Shown here piece by piece: positions 9,078 to 18,514 of a DNA stretch of 64,000 bases. A program made the position numbers and the translations under genes. The notes beneath the pieces are model-generated. The model had not been told where the DNA came from and made no database searches. It saw only the letters and a program-made list of their open reading frames with translations. The number at the start of each line of letters is the position of its first letter. Positions within the stretch are counted from its first letter, which is position 1. The DNA comes from Petroclostridium xylanilyticum (lineage in GTDB: Bacteria; Bacillota; Clostridia; SK-Y3), in the NCBI RefSeq assembly GCF_002252565.1, contig NZ_NPML01000018.1, forward strand, positions 62,001-126,000. Direction: 5' to 3'.

Positions 9078-10580
9078 TTATTTCCCGCGTTTGGTGGCAA
9101 ATTGCATGATACGTTCTTGCGTGGCCTCGGCAGCAGTCAGTTCACCCGTGATGCGGCCTTCACACATTACGATTACCCGGTGGCTCATGCGCAAAATTTC
9201 CGGCAACTCCGAAGAAATCATGATAATTGACTTGCCTTGTTCTGCCAAATCGTTGAGCAACTTGTAAATTTCGCTCTTGGCACCAACATCGATACCGCGC
9301 GTAGGTTCATCAAATATCAAGATATTGCAGTCGCGGGTCAACCACTTGCCAATGACGACCTTCTGTTGATTACCGCCTGAAAGATTCTTGACCTTCTGGT
9401 GTATGCCGGGTGTTTTAATTTTGAGACTGTCAACGTAATATTCCGCCTCAGCACGGGTCTTGGCACGGTTCACCCAGCCGAGAAAACCCAGAAATTTTTT
9501 GTAGGTAGCGAGCACAATGTTGGTTTCCACATCCATCCCCAGTGTCAGGCCATAGCGCTTACGGTCCTCCGAGAGATAACCGATGCCATACTTGACAGCA
9601 TCACTGGGACTTTTGATATATGCCTTTTGGCCCAGCACATAAACCTCTCCCGAGTCAACGGGGTCTGCCCCGAAAATAGCACGCGCCACCTCTGTGCGCC
9701 CGGCACCCATCAATCCTGCAAAGCCAAGGATTTCGCCTTTTTTCAGTTTAAAGCTGACATCCTTAATCACGCGACCCCGATTGAGGTTCTTTACCTCAAG
9801 CACGACTTCCTGGCTGGCATTTTCCGTGATTGGACGCGAAGTCTCATAAATCTCCCGGCCGACCATCATGCTGATGATCTGGTCAATTGTAACATCTTGC
9901 ATATTAGCCGTATCGATATAGCAGCCGTCGCGCATGACGGTGATACGGTCGCAAATCTGCTTGAGCTCTTCCATACGATGAGAGATGTAAACAATTCCCA
10001 CACCCTTATCACGAAGCTCACGAATAATCCGAAAGAGTTCTTCTATTTCCGATTCGGTCAATGCTGCCGTCGGCTCGTCCATAATCAGCACCTCGGAATT
10101 AAAGGACAGCGCCTTGGCGATTTCAACCATCTGCTGCTTGGCAACGGTAAGATCCGCAACCCTGGTGCGCGGGTCCAAATCCAGACGCAGCATATCAAGC
10201 AACTGCCGCGTCTTATCGTTAATCTCCTTTTCATCCACTAGAAACTTAACACCTTTTCGCGATTCACGTCCGATAAAAATATTCTGTGCCACCGTAAGGT
10301 GGGGCATCAAGTTGAGCTCCTGATGGATGATGCTGATACCTAAGTCTTGCGCCGCTTTTGGATTGGGAATTTCGACTTCATTACCCTTGTAAAGGATGCG
10401 GCCTGCGTCTTTCGTGTATACACCAGTGAGTATTTTCATCAGCGTGGACTTACCAGCGCCATTTTCACCGAGCAGGGCGTGCACCTCACCAGAGCGCAAC
10501 TCAAATTGGCACTGTTTGAGTGCATGAACACCAGGAAAGGACTTTTCTATTCCTTGCATTGAAACAAGAACCTGATCCAT
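9078..10580 (-). CDS. Sugar ABC transporter ATP-binding protein, duplicated ATPase (RbsA/MglA/XylG type)
   Basis: ATPase that powers the importer, 500 residues with two nucleotide-binding halves. The first Walker A is GENGAGKST at 38-46. The first half has an atypical signature (LTVAKQQ) and IMDEPTAAL Walker B. The second half has the degenerate P-loop typical of this family (GLMGAGRTE) and a good LSGGNQQK signature with [13 protein letters not shown] chose the ATG at 10580 because GGAGGAGGATAAAGGA precedes it. A longer open frame to 10661 would run through the promoter and ribosome binding site. It is the first gene of the transport operon. Confidence 0.94.
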   Translation of the reverse strand: MDQVLVSMQGIEKSFPGVHALKQCQFELRSGEVHALLGENGAGKSTLMKILTGVYTKDAGRILYKGNEVEIPNPKAAQDLGISIIHQELNLMPHLTVAQNIFIGRESRKGVKFLVDEKEINDKTRQLLDMLRLDLDPRTRVADLTVAKQQMVEIAKALSFNSEVLIMDEPTAALTESEIEELFRIIRELRDKGVGIVYISHRMEELKQICDRITVMRDGCYIDTANMQDVTIDQIISMMVGREIYETSRPITENASQEVVLEVKNLNRGRVIKDVSFKLKKGEILGFAGLMGAGRTEVARAIFGADPVDSGEVYVLGQKAYIKSPSDAVKYGIGYLSEDRKRYGLTLGMDVETNIVLATYKKFLGFLGWVNRAKTRAEAEYYVDSLKIKTPGIHQKVKNLSGGNQQKVVIGKWLTRDCNILIFDEPTRGIDVGAKSEIYKLLNDLAEQGKSIIMISSELPEILRMSHRVIVMCEGRITGELTAAEATQERIMQFATKRGK

Positions 10581-10607
10581 TCCTTTATCCTCCTCCCTTT
10601 TTGTCAT

Positions 10608-10640
10608 GAACTTATTATAGGCCAAATGGCCTGGAGGATG
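10608..10640 (-). promoter_or_regulatory. Transport-operon promoter with perfect palindromic operator candidate
   Basis: On the minus strand a consensus -10 (TATAAT, 10614-10619) has no good -35 at the proper spacing, as expected for an activator-dependent promoter. A perfect 14-bp palindrome AGGCCAAATGGCCT (10619-10632) abuts the -10 and fills the spacer. It could be an operator for the AraC-type regulator encoded at 13533, or for a repressor. Confidence 0.5.
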
Positions 10641-10688
10641 AATAGAATAAATTCCTATCATGGTTGAATATTTTCTTGTCTTTTACAC

Positions 10689-10721
10689 AAAAAAATAAGG
10701 CTACTGTTTTTACAATAGCCT
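10689..10721 (-). terminator. Rho-independent terminator between sensor and transport genes
   Basis: A 10-bp stem (AGGCTA.TGT with one mismatch, 10698-10707 with 10712-10721) is followed on the minus strand by TATTTTTTT. It separates the regulator/kinase/sensor transcript from the transporter transcript. Confidence 0.85.
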
Positions 10722-10739
10722 ATAAAGTATATCTTACAT

Positions 10740-11726
10740 TCACCGTTCTACAAACGGAAATAATAATTTCTGGTTTTCAGGACTGTACATGTTTTCTTTC
10801 GTAATGATTTCAAAACCTGTATCAATATTTTTCTCAACTTTCTCCCCACGGGCAGCCATAAGGGCGGTTTTTACACCAAGATAACCCATATTGAAAGGCT
10901 TTTGCACAGCAACTGCCTGAATGATACCCTTTTCGATATATTGGATTTGTTCTTCCGAACTGTCAAAAGCAACTATTTTTATCTTCCTCCCCATCCCGGA
11001 ATCATTTACGGCCCGAGCAACCCCTTCTGCCGATTGTTGGTTTGAACCGAAGATTCCGGCTATATCAGGAATTTCCCTTAAAATCTGCTTGGTAATTCTG
11101 TATGCTTCCTCGGGACTGCTTTTGCTGTAGAACTTACCTATTATTTCTATATCCTTATATTTTGACACTGTGTTCATAAAGCCTTTTTCCCTTTCCATAG
11201 CAGTGGTAGTGCCCTGAATATGGCTTACGATTGCAACTTTGCCTTTTCTGTTTATAAGTTGTGCCAGCTTTTCTCCTATGGCCTCTGCTGCTGTAATATT
11301 ATCAGTGGCAATAAAACTTTTTGCCGCTTTCGAATCAATCTCTGAATCAATAGTAATGAGCGGTATTTTTTCTTTGACTGCTTTTTCTGCCATAGGAGTC
11401 ACTGCTTTATAATCAGCAGCTGCCAATACAATCGCTGCCGGCTTCTTTTGAATTGCGTCAGCCAAAATATCTATCTGCCCCTGTATATTTGTCTCACTTT
11501 GGGGACCTGTAAAAACCAAATCGCCATTAAATTCTTTGGCCGCTGTTTCCGCTCCCATTCTTACGATTTGCCAGAACTCGTTATTCGGATCACTTGATTT
11601 TACAATCATATAAACCGTTCTTCTATCATTAGAAGTGCTTTTTGTAATAATATTATTTTGACCTGCAATAATGGATACCAGTATCACAGATATTATTAGT
11701 AACGAAACTAAAGTTATCCTATTCAT
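10740..11726 (-). CDS. Membrane-anchored sugar-binding sensor protein
   Basis: A second periplasmic-binding-protein-I sugar-binding domain, 328 residues from the ATG at 11726 (GGAGGTGG upstream). Unlike the transporter lipoprotein it has an uncleaved-looking N-terminal hydrophobic anchor (TLVSLLIISVILVSIIAG) and no lipobox cysteine. It lies 30 bases after a YesM-type kinase and YesN-type regulator and is cut off from the transport genes by a terminator. In known clostridial XylFII-LytS-YesN systems such a protein binds sugar and modulates the kinase. I infer the same role. The ligand is unknown, but its close similarity to the transporter receptor suggests the same sugar. Confidence 0.85.
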   Translation of the reverse strand: MNRITLVSLLIISVILVSIIAGQNNIITKSTSNDRRTVYMIVKSSDPNNEFWQIVRMGAETAAKEFNGDLVFTGPQSETNIQGQIDILADAIQKKPAAIVLAAADYKAVTPMAEKAVKEKIPLITIDSEIDSKAAKSFIATDNITAAEAIGEKLAQLINRKGKVAIVSHIQGTTTAMEREKGFMNTVSKYKDIEIIGKFYSKSSPEEAYRITKQILREIPDIAGIFGSNQQSAEGVARAVNDSGMGRKIKIVAFDSSEEQIQYIEKGIIQAVAVQKPFNMGYLGVKTALMAARGEKVEKNIDTGFEIITKENMYSPENQKLLFPFVER

Positions 11727-11755
11727 TCTACCACCTCCAACACCAATCCCCAGTA

Positions 11756-13531
11756 TTAAATTATCACCGGCAGCCATACATTTACCGTCGTTCCCACGTT
11801 GACCTTGCTTTCAATGGACAGGCCATAAGCCTCTCCATAATAAAGCTGTATCCTTTCATGCACATTTTTAAGTCCGACACCACCTGTCCTGACTTTGTCT
11901 TCACTTTCACTTTGAAGAATATTTTCCAGTCTTTCTTCCGGAATACCCACTCCGTTGTCTTTTACCTGAAGCAGGATCTTGTCATCCACCTGCTTTCCAA
12001 CAATCTCGACAGTACCTCCACCGGGTAAATTCTTTATCCCATGGTATATTGAATTTTCAACCAGGGGCTGCAGCACCAGCTTGAGTATGTCATATTTTAG
12101 AATGTCCTGGTCTACATCGATCGTATATTCAAGTTTTTTATCGTATCTTATTTTCTGTATTACTAAATAGTTTTTTATATGTTCAATCTCATCTTTCACC
12201 TGAATTACTTCTTTTCCTTTACTTAGACTTATACGGAAATATTTAGCAAGGGCCGATGTCATCAATACCACCTTATCGTGCTTTTTACTCTCTGCCATCC
12301 AGACGATTGCATCCAGCGCATTATATAAAAAATGCGGATTGATTTGGGCTTGTAATGCTTTTAATTCACTTCTGCGTATAGCCGCCTGGTCCTCTTTTGT
12401 TTGCTTCATTAATTCTTTAATTCTCTGAAGCATTACCTTGAAGGATGTTCCCAGGTGTTCTATCTCATCATTGCTTCTAATGTCGATATCAACATCAAAG
12501 TCCCCGTCTTCTACTCGCCGCATTAAAGCCTCCAACTTTTTAATGGGGCGGGAGATATTGGATGCAATTTTTGCAGATATCAATGTTGCAATAAGCAGGC
12601 AAACAAGGGTTATCATAATATATGAATTTCTGATATCGTCTTTGCTCAGTGAAAGGTCGTCCAGATAAGAAACCCCTACAATTTTCCACCCTACCTTAGG
12701 AAGAGTTTTAATTGTGACCAGCTTCTTCTCCTTGCCTTCTGCATCTATAAAACTTCTTTGTGTTGTATTCAGGATTCTCTCTATATTTTCACTCTTTAGC
12801 CTGGTATAGATTAATTGTTGCTGTGGATGGTAAACGATATTCCCTACTTCATCCAAAATAAAAACATATCCCTTTTGGCCCAGGTTGATTTTGCTGCATA
12901 TATCTGTAATCGCTTTATAGTTTAAATCAATCAGAAGAACCCCGAGATGTTCCTGCGTCTGAAATGCATTAATCTGCCGGCTCAAAGAAACAACCCAGTT
13001 GTGACGGTCTTTAATAAAATTCTGGACATGGGAGGATGAGACAACCGGCAGGCCCTGCTTCTTTATGGCTTCTGTGTACCAACTGAGTTCTCTGATATCT
13101 ACATACTCCTTTAGCTTATAATTTCTTTCATTGGTGATTACCTGCCCGTCCCTGCCAAATATATAAATGGATACGATATCACTTCTCATCTTCATGATGG
13201 AATCCAGTAATGCTACTATCTTTTGCTCCTCTGCTTCCTTATTCCATAAATTCTCTGGTTTTGTCATCAGGTAGCTATTAATAATGGGATTATAGTACAG
13301 GATGGAAGAAACATCTTCCATATACCCAATATAGTATTCTACATTTCTTCCAACCTGGTCAACAATCTGATAGGCATATTCATCAGCATTTTTTTCTATA
13401 GTCCTGGAAGATTTATAATAAAATATGGCGCCCATCGCTGAAACCGTGGCAATAATTAATATTGAGAAATAGATAAGGATACGTGCCTGTATACTGCGGG
13501 ACTGCTTTTTCTTGTTATTCTGCTTAAACAC
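11756..13531 (-). CDS. YesM-type sensor histidine kinase
   Basis: Membrane sensor kinase, 591 residues. Membrane segments lie near 18-38 and 302-322 with an extracellular Cache-like domain between. A HAMP region covers about 320-372. The His_kinase motif QINPHFLYNAL has phospho-acceptor H400, and an HATPase domain with LVENSIYHG (N493), DNGVGI and GGVGLKNVHER follows. The GTG start at 13531 follows the regulator stop codon by one base, so the two are translationally coupled. It should pass phosphate to the YesN-type regulator encoded just upstream. The extracellular domain and adjacent binding protein suggest sugar sensing. Confidence 0.93.
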   Translation of the reverse strand: MFKQNNKKKQSRSIQARILIYFSILIIATVSAMGAIFYYKSSRTIEKNADEYAYQIVDQVGRNVEYYIGYMEDVSSILYYNPIINSYLMTKPENLWNKEAEEQKIVALLDSIMKMRSDIVSIYIFGRDGQVITNERNYKLKEYVDIRELSWYTEAIKKQGLPVVSSSHVQNFIKDRHNWVVSLSRQINAFQTQEHLGVLLIDLNYKAITDICSKINLGQKGYVFILDEVGNIVYHPQQQLIYTRLKSENIERILNTTQRSFIDAEGKEKKLVTIKTLPKVGWKIVGVSYLDDLSLSKDDIRNSYIMITLVCLLIATLISAKIASNISRPIKKLEALMRRVEDGDFDVDIDIRSNDEIEHLGTSFKVMLQRIKELMKQTKEDQAAIRRSELKALQAQINPHFLYNALDAIVWMAESKKHDKVVLMTSALAKYFRISLSKGKEVIQVKDEIEHIKNYLVIQKIRYDKKLEYTIDVDQDILKYDILKLVLQPLVENSIYHGIKNLPGGGTVEIVGKQVDDKILLQVKDNGVGIPEERLENILQSESEDKVRTGGVGLKNVHERIQLYYGEAYGLSIESKVNVGTTVNVWLPVII

Positions 13532-13532
13532 T

Positions 13533-15155
13533 TTACGCCTTACCCCCTACTTTCTCTTTATACTCAGTGGGAGACATATTGGTAATCTTTTTAAAAATAG
13601 AACTAAAATAATGCGGGTCGCTATACCCCACTCTATCGGCAATTTCATAGGTTCTCAAGGACGAATTTTTCAATAGTTCTTTTGCCTTCTCCATCCTTAC
13701 ACGGGTTAAATATTCAATAAAAGTTTCTCCCATCTCTTTCTTAAAAATCAGGCTAAAATAACTGGGGCTCAAATGCATAATATCACACATTGCCCTAAAA
13801 GACAGATCCTTATCCCCGAAATTGTTTTCTATATATTCTATAACCTTTAAAATATGCATCTTGGTCGAGCTGGCCCTATCTTCAATATATGAAGCAATTT
13901 TTAGATACAGATGTTTAACCCATTCCTCTATTTCCTTCAGAGTCTTAAACTGGTTGATCTCTTTTAAAATATTAATGCGCTCTTCAAATATTTCATCCAT
14001 TTGAATGCCAATTTCAGCAAATGCTTTTAGCATCACAATAAGCATTTCGATTACGGTATTCCGGCATATATCGATGTTTATGCTGGAATTTTTCATGTGT
14101 GTAAATATTTCATTTAAAATGCCTATTACTTCTTCCTTTGAAGAACCTTTTAGAGAACTTATCAACTTTTTCTCAAGATCTTTAGGATACCGATAACGTA
14201 CACCTTCCGGCTGCCTGATTTCCTTAATATTTATAATGGCATCGTTACCCAGGAAAAACCGGTAGTCCAGTGCCCTCCTGGCCTCATTATATGACTTGTC
14301 CAGATCACAGATGTCAGGATATAAATCTCCTATTCCTATAGACATAGTCAATTTTAAATTATCTACCATCACTCGCCTTATTATCGAAAGAATGGAATTG
14401 ATTATTTCCAGCCCGGTTTCTCTATTCGTAGTCTCTAAATAGAAAATTAAAGCTATTTCATCCTGGCCGGTTTTAAAAGCAATCCCGTTTTTCTTTTCAT
14501 GCATAATTTCATTAGCTACATTAAGCAGAGCAAACTGTATTAAATCCATCTCATCCTGCCTAAAATCTACTTCAGCTTCAGAAAAGTTATCTATGTCTAT
14601 CAAAGCTGCTGCAAACAACTTAGCTTGGGCATTTATTTGCAATATATCGAATTTTTCTCTGTGATTATCCGGGTTTAGTTCTCCATTGATTAGCTTGTTG
14701 AGCGTTTTTTCTCTAAGAAGCGGAAGACTCTCATCCAATTGTTCTTTAAGATGCCTTACTTCTCTTTGCTGCATTTTTTTCCAATCCAGCTCTTTAACTA
14801 CTTTCTCTAACAACTCTGTCAATTCCGCACATGTAATAGGTTTTAATATATAGTCATCCACCCCAAGCCTTATTGCCTGTTGGGCATAATCAAATTCATC
14901 ATAACCGGTCACAATAATCACTTTGCAGTCCGGGTGTGTATCTTTCACAAGACGGCTAAACTCCAAACCATCCATATGAGGCATGCAAATGTCTACCAGG
15001 AGGATATCGGGATTCTGTTTTTTGACCAATTCATATGCTTGAAGCCCATCCTCCGCTTCCCCGGCAAACTCAAGTCCCAGTGCAGCCCACTCTACATTGT
15101 CACGTATTCCTTCTCTTACGATTTCTTCATCATCTACAATAACAATCTTATACAT
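13533..15155 (-). CDS. YesN-type response regulator with AraC DNA-binding domain
   Basis: Cytoplasmic transcription regulator, 540 residues. The N-terminal receiver domain has acidic pocket DDE (8-10) and phospho-acceptor D55 in LLVDICMPHMDG, plus the conserved lysine in ILKPIT. A central region of about 280 residues is typical of this family. The C-terminal AraC-type double helix-turn-helix has LSPSYFSLIFKKEMG and the signature ending SDPHYFSSIFKK. GGGGGTTG precedes the ATG. It is first in the regulator-kinase-sensor operon and is the likely activator of the transporter promoter near 10610. Confidence 0.93.
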   Translation of the reverse strand: MYKIVIVDDEEIVREGIRDNVEWAALGLEFAGEAEDGLQAYELVKKQNPDILLVDICMPHMDGLEFSRLVKDTHPDCKVIIVTGYDEFDYAQQAIRLGVDDYILKPITCAELTELLEKVVKELDWKKMQQREVRHLKEQLDESLPLLREKTLNKLINGELNPDNHREKFDILQINAQAKLFAAALIDIDNFSEAEVDFRQDEMDLIQFALLNVANEIMHEKKNGIAFKTGQDEIALIFYLETTNRETGLEIINSILSIIRRVMVDNLKLTMSIGIGDLYPDICDLDKSYNEARRALDYRFFLGNDAIINIKEIRQPEGVRYRYPKDLEKKLISSLKGSSKEEVIGILNEIFTHMKNSSINIDICRNTVIEMLIVMLKAFAEIGIQMDEIFEERINILKEINQFKTLKEIEEWVKHLYLKIASYIEDRASSTKMHILKVIEYIENNFGDKDLSFRAMCDIMHLSPSYFSLIFKKEMGETFIEYLTRVRMEKAKELLKNSSLRTYEIADRVGYSDPHYFSSIFKKITNMSPTEYKEKVGGKA

Positions 15156-15419
15156 TCACGCAACCCCCAAAACACAAACAGCAAACTGTTCAATACCTCA
15201 TCATATTTTACGCTAGCATATTTGTAGTCGGGTGTCAATAGAAGGTGTTTCCTGTTGTCCTACAAAGAAAATCTTTTTCTTTACTCAAAAAGTTTTTTAT
15301 TACATTAAATAATACAAATTTTATCTGATTTATATATAAATAATTTATATATTAACTATTTACATATTAATATAATCGTACTATAATGAATATTGGAATT
15401 TTTTTAAGAGGTGTGAAGG
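15156..15419. promoter_or_regulatory. Divergent promoter region, response regulator / marR
   Basis: Rightward: -35 TTTACA (15359-15364), a 17-base spacer and -10 TATAAT (15382-15387) give a strong promoter 32 bases before marR. Just upstream, TTTATATATAAA (about 15330-15341) and a near copy could be the MarR self-operator. Leftward: a TTGACA lies at about 15237-15242 but its -10 is poor. No RNA gene seen. Confidence 0.65.
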
Positions 15420-15899
15420 ATGAATAAACTAAAAAAGCTAGCTGAGAGTTATGATTGGGTAGATGAAATTGCAAACAAGACAATTATTGAATTAAAAAAA
15501 ACTGCCGATATCCTTGAAGAAGTTCATAGCAGTTTTTTCAATAAATTTAATATATCTCATACCAAATTTAATGTTCTTGTAATTTTATACAAGAATTCAG
15601 AGGAGGGGATGACGCTTTCAGACATAGGGGAACAAATGCTGGTTACAAAAGCAAACATAACCGGCCTCATCGACCGGCTTGAAAAACAGGGTTTCGTCAA
15701 AAGAATAAGAGACAGTGTGGACCGAAGAAAAATTACAGCAGTAATTACAGAAAAAGGCAAACAATTTACCGAAGAAATTATTATAAAGTATAAAGAGTGG
15801 TCCAGAGATATTATGACAATACTAAATGATCATGAAAAAAATCAGATACTTCATATTCTTAGGAAATTGCAACAAGGGTTAATCGATATAGCCCAATGA
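15420..15899 (+). CDS. MarR-family transcriptional regulator
   Basis: Winged-helix regulator, 159 residues. The DNA-binding core runs MTLSDIGEQMLVTKANITGL (recognition helix) then LEKQGFVKRIRDSVDRRK, which contains the DxRxR-type wing motif. AAGAGGTGTGAAGG precedes the ATG. It is the first gene of an operon with TolC-like, HlyD-like and ABC-2 permease genes, so it most likely represses that export operon and responds to its substrate or a related small molecule. The substrate is not evident. Confidence 0.9.
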   Translation: MNKLKKLAESYDWVDEIANKTIIELKKTADILEEVHSSFFNKFNISHTKFNVLVILYKNSEEGMTLSDIGEQMLVTKANITGLIDRLEKQGFVKRIRDSVDRRKITAVITEKGKQFTEEIIIKYKEWSRDIMTILNDHEKNQILHILRKLQQGLIDIAQ

Positions 15900-15973
15900 C
15901 ATGTTTAACACTCTTAGATAACTCCTAATATCATATTTTACTTTAATCTTTAAATTGGAAGAAGGAGGACCAA

Positions 15974-17434
15974 ATGAAGCAAAAAATTGTTTCCATAATA
16001 TTAATATCCCTATTGAGCACAATTTTTTTAATTCCGATGAAGCATGCAGCGGCCCAGGATGAAAATGTATTACGTTTGACACTAGAAGAAGCAGTTAAGC
16101 TAGGCTTAAAAAACAGTATCATGTTAAAACAGGTGGAAAATGAAATCAGCTTGAGTGCTTTAACTGATAAAAGAGCGAAATATCGCCGCAATAAACTCGA
16201 CAATGGGGATGCAGCGATTGATGAAGGCCGCGACAAATTAAGTGAAGCAAAAAATTATTATTCCAACAACCAGGCCCCCGCTGATATTCCTATCTCTGGG
16301 ACTCCATTTACTCTTCCTAAAGGGGCAGATATTGATAACTATGTTAACAATTTACCATTATCAGAGGAAGCAAAAGCCACAATTAAAACCAGTATCAAAG
16401 AATCCATAGAACAGCAAATCGAAAATGCAGAAAATGAACTGGCAAATGGACAGTCTTCTATCGATAATGCACTTGAAGAAGCGGGCGGAGTATTATCGGA
16501 AAAATTAAAAATGGATAACTTAGGTGCATTAAATAGCAAAGCAACCGGAGATTTAATGACAACAATGACAAAAGTGTCGTATGAAGTTACAAAAGCTTCT
16601 TATGACATTTATAAAAACCAGATTGCCATGCTCATTCAAAAAAGTTATTACGATGTTCTTAAAGCACAAAAAATGCTTGAAGTAAAGAAAAAAGCGATGG
16701 ATCGTGCTGAAAAACAATACAATTTTGCTAAAGATAGTTATGAGGCTGGCATGAAGGCCAAAGATGACATGCTGCTGGCAAATTTATATTATACAGGGAC
16801 TAAAATTGAATATCAAAAAGCACAGGGCGATCTCAACAATGCCCTCACAGAATTAAAGAAAAATTTAAATATTCCTCTGAACAGTGAGATTACATTGACC
16901 GATGTCCTCACAGACCATGTAGAAGAACCTGACCTTGAAGAAGGGTTGGCAAGCGGCCTGAAAAACCGCCTGGAGGTAAAGAAGGCTGCAGGCGAAGTGA
17001 TAATATATAACTTAAACTTTGATATTATAACAAAGAAATATCCTTCCATAACGTTTCAATATCAGGAAGCAAACCTTTTAAAACAAAAAGCACTGCTAAA
17101 TCTTGATAAAACAAAGTCAGACGTGGAAAGTTCCATCCGTCAGTCGTATGAAACATTGCAAAGTACCGGCCTGATGTTAAACACTTCTAAAGAGATGATT
17201 GAACAGGCAAAAGAAAGCGTGGAAATAGCTGAATATAAGTATAATGAGGGATTTGGAACAGAAACCAGCCTGCTTAAAAAACTGGATCTTGAGTCGGCCG
17301 CCGGAACAATTGTTGAAGTCCTTGCAGCACAAGAAAATCTTGCACAGGTAGAAGAAAAAGTTGTTGAGATCATGTATGGATATAATCTTGCTAAGATGAA
17401 ATACCTTAATGACATTGGAAAATTTTTATACTAA
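15974..17434 (+). CDS. TolC-family efflux protein
   Basis: Secreted or cell-surface protein of 486 residues with a cleavable signal peptide ending near MKHAAAQDE. Long amphipathic coiled-coil stretches repeat in two halves, as in the outer-membrane efflux protein family. In diderm bacteria the family forms a trans-envelope channel. In a monoderm clostridial cell it cannot do this in the usual way and may instead form a surface conduit or adaptor. GGAAGAAGGAGG lies before the ATG. It sits 74 bases after marR and 20 bases before the adaptor gene. An alanine/glutamate-rich helical insert occurs around residues 70-180. Confidence 0.85.
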   Translation: MKQKIVSIILISLLSTIFLIPMKHAAAQDENVLRLTLEEAVKLGLKNSIMLKQVENEISLSALTDKRAKYRRNKLDNGDAAIDEGRDKLSEAKNYYSNNQAPADIPISGTPFTLPKGADIDNYVNNLPLSEEAKATIKTSIKESIEQQIENAENELANGQSSIDNALEEAGGVLSEKLKMDNLGALNSKATGDLMTTMTKVSYEVTKASYDIYKNQIAMLIQKSYYDVLKAQKMLEVKKKAMDRAEKQYNFAKDSYEAGMKAKDDMLLANLYYTGTKIEYQKAQGDLNNALTELKKNLNIPLNSEITLTDVLTDHVEEPDLEEGLASGLKNRLEVKKAAGEVIIYNLNFDIITKKYPSITFQYQEANLLKQKALLNLDKTKSDVESSIRQSYETLQSTGLMLNTSKEMIEQAKESVEIAEYKYNEGFGTETSLLKKLDLESAAGTIVEVLAAQENLAQVEEKVVEIMYGYNLAKMKYLNDIGKFLY

Positions 17435-17453
17435 TAAAGTGAGGTTGGCATCT

Positions 17454-18503
17454 ATGAATAAGAAAAAACTAATTTTTAATTTATTCAGCTTAATACTAAT
17501 AATAGTATCTTTTGCTGCAGGATGTGCTGTAAAAAACGATACGGAGACCCGGGTTTTTAATCCCGAATTAGGTATTATTTCCCAAGGTGTTATTGAAGCA
17601 AAAGAAGTAAGCATTAACAGCAAGATTCCAGGCAAAATCGTGAAGCTTCACATTGAAGAGGGAAAAGAAGTAAAAACCGGAGATTTGTTGGTCGAAATTT
17701 CCAGCGATGAATTAAAAGCCAAGGAAGAACAAGCGATCGCACAAATTGAGGCGGCTAAAGCAGCTTATGAGGCAGCAAAGGGGCAGGTGGCTGCCGCAAA
17801 TGCAACGCTGCAAAAAGCGGAAAATGGGGCAAGGGCACAGGAAATTGCGCAGGCACAGGCCTATTATGATCTTATGGCAAAAACTTACGAAAGAGTCCAA
17901 AACCTCTATGAAAAAGGTGCAGTATCAGGACAAAAAAGAGATGAAGTAGCGACACAGTTAGAAGTTGCCCGCCAGCAGTTAAGTATTGCCCAGGAAGGCG
18001 CCAGAAGTGAAGATAAGAGCGGCGCTCAAGCACTGGTGGCACAGGCTATGGCAATGGAACAGGCAGCCAAAGGAAAGCTTGAACAGGCACAGGCCGGCCT
18101 GCAGGAGGTCCAGGCATATCTAAAAGATACTAAAATAATCTCCCCTATTAACGGCGTCATTACAGCAATCAATTCCGATGAAGGTGAATTGGTGTCTACA
18201 GGGATGCCCATAGCCACCGTCACCGATTTAAGCAGTACATGGGTTGAAGTAAAGGTCAAAGAAACAGACTTGGAGAAAATTTCATTAAACCAGGAAGTGG
18301 ATGTAAAAATACCTGGTTTTTCTGACAATATATTTAAAGGAAAAGTAGTGCGTATTAATCAAAAACCTGATTTTGCCACCAAAAGGTCTACTAACGATAA
18401 TGGTCAATTTGATATTTTGTCTTTCGGCGTAAAAATAGAGCTTGAAAATAATTCAAAAGCCCTTAGGCCTGGAATGACAGCTTTTGTACAATTTAAAAAG
18501 TAG
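17454..18503 (+). CDS. HlyD/MFP-family efflux adaptor (lipoprotein)
   Basis: Membrane fusion protein of 349 residues. It starts MNKKKLIFN at 17454, preceded by GTGAGG. A signal ends at FAAGC, a probable lipobox. A lipoyl-type half domain (VSINSKIPGKIVKLHIEEGK) is followed by a long alanine/glutamine-rich coiled-coil hairpin (about 85-200) and the second half (KIISPINGVITAINSDEGE), then a beta-barrel (VEVKVKETDLEKI). It bridges the permeases to the TolC-like partner. An upstream in-frame start at 17409 would overlap the previous gene and lacks a ribosome binding site. Confidence 0.9.
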   Translation: MNKKKLIFNLFSLILIIVSFAAGCAVKNDTETRVFNPELGIISQGVIEAKEVSINSKIPGKIVKLHIEEGKEVKTGDLLVEISSDELKAKEEQAIAQIEAAKAAYEAAKGQVAAANATLQKAENGARAQEIAQAQAYYDLMAKTYERVQNLYEKGAVSGQKRDEVATQLEVARQQLSIAQEGARSEDKSGAQALVAQAMAMEQAAKGKLEQAQAGLQEVQAYLKDTKIISPINGVITAINSDEGELVSTGMPIATVTDLSSTWVEVKVKETDLEKISLNQEVDVKIPGFSDNIFKGKVVRINQKPDFATKRSTNDNGQFDILSFGVKIELENNSKALRPGMTAFVQFKK

Positions 18504-18514
18504 GTGATGCTGCC

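Noticed and set aside
9399-10241. 280-codon frame opposite the ABC ATPase gene
   Set aside because: Shadow of the ATPase gene; the composition reflects the complementary strand of conserved motifs.
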